DNA from: Parahoeflea alexandrii
GTDB taxonomy: Bacteria; Pseudomonadota; Alphaproteobacteria; Rhizobiales; Rhizobiaceae
DNA: 64,000 nt
NCBI RefSeq assembly: GCF_027214025.1
Contig: NZ_JAPWHB010000004.1
Location: forward strand, 310,001 to 374,000
Direction of reading: 5' to 3'
Below are positions 62,299 to 64,000 of the stretch, piece by piece. The notes beneath the pieces were generated by a model that was not told the origin of the DNA, made no database searches, and saw only the letters and a program-made list of their open reading frames with translations. Position 1 is the stretch's first letter; each line of letters begins with the position of its first letter. Both the position numbers and the translations under genes were made by a program.

Positions 62299-63645
62299 AT
62301 GACTGAGTCCGAGACGAGCGACGTGAGGGCGAACCGTCTTTCCGGCGCCGAATATGCCGACAATTTTTCCGACATCCATCCACCGCTGACCCCGCACGAG
62401 GCGCTGGTGGAAGCGGACCGGTGCTATTTCTGCTATGACGCGCCGTGCATGACCGCCTGCCCGACATCGATCGACATTCCGATGTTCATCCGCAAGATCC
62501 AGGCCGCCAACCCCGTCGGCTCCGCCAAGACGATCTTCGAGCAGAACATCATGGGCGGCATGTGCGCCCGCGTCTGCCCGACCGAAACCCTTTGCGAGGA
62601 AGTCTGCGTGCGCGAAACCGCCGAAGGCAAGCCGGTCAAGATCGGACTGCTGCAGCGCTATGCGACCGACACCTTCATGGAGCGCGAACAACCCCATCCC
62701 TTCAGCCGCGCAGCGCCCACCGGCAAGAAGATCGCCGTCATCGGCGCCGGCCCCGCAGGCCTCTCCTGCGCCCACCGGCTGGCAACCAAGGGCCACGACG
62801 TCACCGTCTATGAAGCCCGCGAGAAGGCCGGCGGCCTCAACGAATACGGCATCGCCTCCTACAAGACGACCAACGATTTCGCCCAGGACGAGGTCGAGTT
62901 CATCCTGCAGGTCGGCGGCATCACCATCGAGAACGGCAAGGCGCTCGGTCGCGACGTCGCGCTGGAACAGCTGACCGCGGATTTCGACGCCGTGTTCCTC
63001 GGCCTCGGACTGCCCGGCGTCAACGCGCTGGGTCTTGAGGGCGAGAATGCATCGGGCGTCATCGACGCTGTCGATTTCATCGGCGTGCTGCGCCAGGCCG
63101 AAGATCTGTCACAGATCGAGATCGGCCGCCGGATTGTGGTCATCGGCGGCGGCATGACCGCGATCGATGCCGCCATGCAATCCAAGCTGCTGGGCGCCGA
63201 GGACGTCACCGTCGCCTACCGCCGCGGCCAGGAGCACATGAACGCCTCGCTCTATGAACAGGAACTGGCCCAGACCCACGGCATCGCCATTCGTCACTGG
63301 CTGATGCCCGACAGCCTGAATGTCAGCAATGGCGCGGTCACCGCGATCACGCTGGAAAGGACGGCGCTCGACGCCGGTGGCAAGCTTGTCGGCACCGGAG
63401 AAAAGGTGACCATCGAGGCCGACCAGGTGTTCAAGGCCATCGGCCAGACTCCGGATGCCGGACCGCTTGCCGGTTCGGTCGAGCTGGAGAAGGGTCGCAT
63501 TCGCGTCGATGACCAGCGCCGCACCTCGCACAGCAAGATCTGGGCCGGCGGCGACTGCGTTGCCGGTGGCGAAGACCTGACCGTGGTCTCCGTCGAGGAC
63601 GGCAAGATCGCCGCTGAAAGCATTCACAAAGCCCTGATGGCTTGA
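62299..63645 (+). CDS. preT: NAD-dependent dihydropyrimidine dehydrogenase subunit PreT
   Basis: A 448-residue flavoprotein half of the reductive pyrimidine degradation enzyme, reducing uracil and thymine with NADH. The N-terminal part carries two iron-sulfur-type Cys clusters (RCYFCYDAPCMTACPTS and CARVCPTETLCEEVC). The FAD motif GAGPAGLSCAHRLA and the NAD motif GGGMTAIDAAMQ follow. ATG 62299 is the family start. It is followed 17 nt later by preA. Confidence 0.94.
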   Translation: MTESETSDVRANRLSGAEYADNFSDIHPPLTPHEALVEADRCYFCYDAPCMTACPTSIDIPMFIRKIQAANPVGSAKTIFEQNIMGGMCARVCPTETLCEEVCVRETAEGKPVKIGLLQRYATDTFMEREQPHPFSRAAPTGKKIAVIGAGPAGLSCAHRLATKGHDVTVYEAREKAGGLNEYGIASYKTTNDFAQDEVEFILQVGGITIENGKALGRDVALEQLTADFDAVFLGLGLPGVNALGLEGENASGVIDAVDFIGVLRQAEDLSQIEIGRRIVVIGGGMTAIDAAMQSKLLGAEDVTVAYRRGQEHMNASLYEQELAQTHGIAIRHWLMPDSLNVSNGAVTAITLERTALDAGGKLVGTGEKVTIEADQVFKAIGQTPDAGPLAGSVELEKGRIRVDDQRRTSHSKIWAGGDCVAGGEDLTVVSVEDGKIAAESIHKALMA

Positions 63646-63661
63646 GGAAGGAAAAGATATC

Positions 63662-64000
63662 ATGGCTGACCTTTCCACCAATTTTCTCGGTATCAAGTCC
63701 CCCAACCCGTTCTGGCTCGCATCGGCTCCGCCGACCGACAAGGCCTACAATGTCGAGCGCGCCTTCGAGGCCGGCTGGGGCGGTGTCGTCTGGAAGACGC
63801 TTGGCGAAGCCGGCCCGCCGGTCGTCAACGTCAACGGCCCGCGCTACGGCGCCATCTGGGGTCCCGACCGCAGGCTGCTCGGTCTCAACAACATCGAGCT
63901 GATCACCGACCGCGACCTCGAGATCAATCTCAGGGAAATCACCGAGGTCAAGAAGCGCTGGCCCGACCGGGCGATGATCGTCTCGATCATGGTGCCCTGC
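63662..64000 (+). CDS. preA: dihydropyrimidine dehydrogenase subunit PreA, 5' part
   Basis: The N-terminal 113 residues of the FMN-containing catalytic subunit are visible: LGIKSPNPFWLASAPPT, GWGGVVWKT and NVNGPRYGAIWGPD match the dihydroorotate/dihydropyrimidine dehydrogenase barrel start. The gene runs past the window edge. GGAAAAG lies upstream of the ATG. It completes the PreT-PreA enzyme. Confidence 0.94.
   Translation, partial: MADLSTNFLGIKSPNPFWLASAPPTDKAYNVERAFEAGWGGVVWKTLGEAGPPVVNVNGPRYGAIWGPDRRLLGLNNIELITDRDLEINLREITEVKKRWPDRAMIVSIMVPC

Noticed and set aside
1-64000. tRNA, rRNA, CRISPR array, prophage
   Set aside because: Looked for conserved T-arm GGTTCGAATCC-type stretches, regular spaced repeats and phage structural motifs; none convincing.

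Overview
The window reads as chromosome of an alphaproteobacterium of the order Rhizobiales (Hyphomicrobiales), probably Rhizobiaceae-like (Hoeflea or a relative; genus is inference). Grounds: high G+C, the fused anthranilate synthase TrpE(G) preceded by a Trp-rich leader peptide, the choline transporter ChoXWV, an Lrp-type regulator divergent from a short PutA, the carboxyspermidine polyamine route, and palindromic intergenic repeats of the type common in rhizobia.

Layout. 1-3.3 kb: end of an unknown gene, an alpha/beta hydrolase, and leuA with a leucine leader peptide and promoter. 3.3-5.4 kb: an AT-richer two-gene insert (ParB-like plus HEPN-like), the best candidate here for an undescribed defence or toxin-type system. 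5.4-6.7 kb: gene-poor, repeat-rich DNA. 6.7-9.1 kb: polyamine genes (carboxynorspermidine decarboxylase and dehydrogenase). 9.1-14.5 kb: GNAT acetyltransferase, RsgA, a ClpP, a DEAD-box helicase and an EamA transporter. 14.5-15.6 kb: cobalamin riboswitch controlling a solitary CbiM-like permease. 15.7-20.4 kb: threonine dehydratase-like enzyme, then trpL-trpE(G)-cytochrome c-CDF efflux as one tightly packed minus-strand unit. 20.9-31.2 kb: two Rnk-like proteins, PAP2 phosphatase with DUF1206 protein, YHYH protein, DUF4342 protein, an unusual pyruvate kinase-like protein, an extensin-like peptidase, formate-tetrahydrofolate ligase, a cupin and a periplasmic ClpP-like protein. 31.3-35.9 kb: putA, its divergent Lrp-type regulator and an orphan LuxR-type regulator. 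36.0-42.6 kb: a five-gene operon of largely uncharacterised proteins around an AAA ATPase. 42.7-51.6 kb: cytochrome c, thymidine kinase, choXWV, SDR, HugZ-like protein, and an ArsR-CopZ-copper ATPase group. 51.8-54.4 kb: chemoreceptor with a secreted sensor-like partner. 54.7-58.7 kb: nucleoside hydrolase, SDR and two Gfo/Idh/MocA oxidoreductases. 58.8-61.1 kb: secreted family 9 glycoside hydrolase. 61.3-64 kb: an esterase divergent from the dihydropyrimidine dehydrogenase genes preT-preA (preA cut by the window end), with a RutR-like operator between them.

Regulation visible in the DNA: Leu and Trp leader peptides, each with a promoter placed so that the transcript would begin at or next to the leader ATG; a B12 riboswitch; a 6-9-6 inverted repeat in the putA/regulator gap; a RutR-like site upstream of preT; and several intrinsic terminators. 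No tRNA, rRNA, CRISPR array, intact insertion sequence or prophage was recognised. Function calls rest on reading the protein sequences and motifs; no database search was run.
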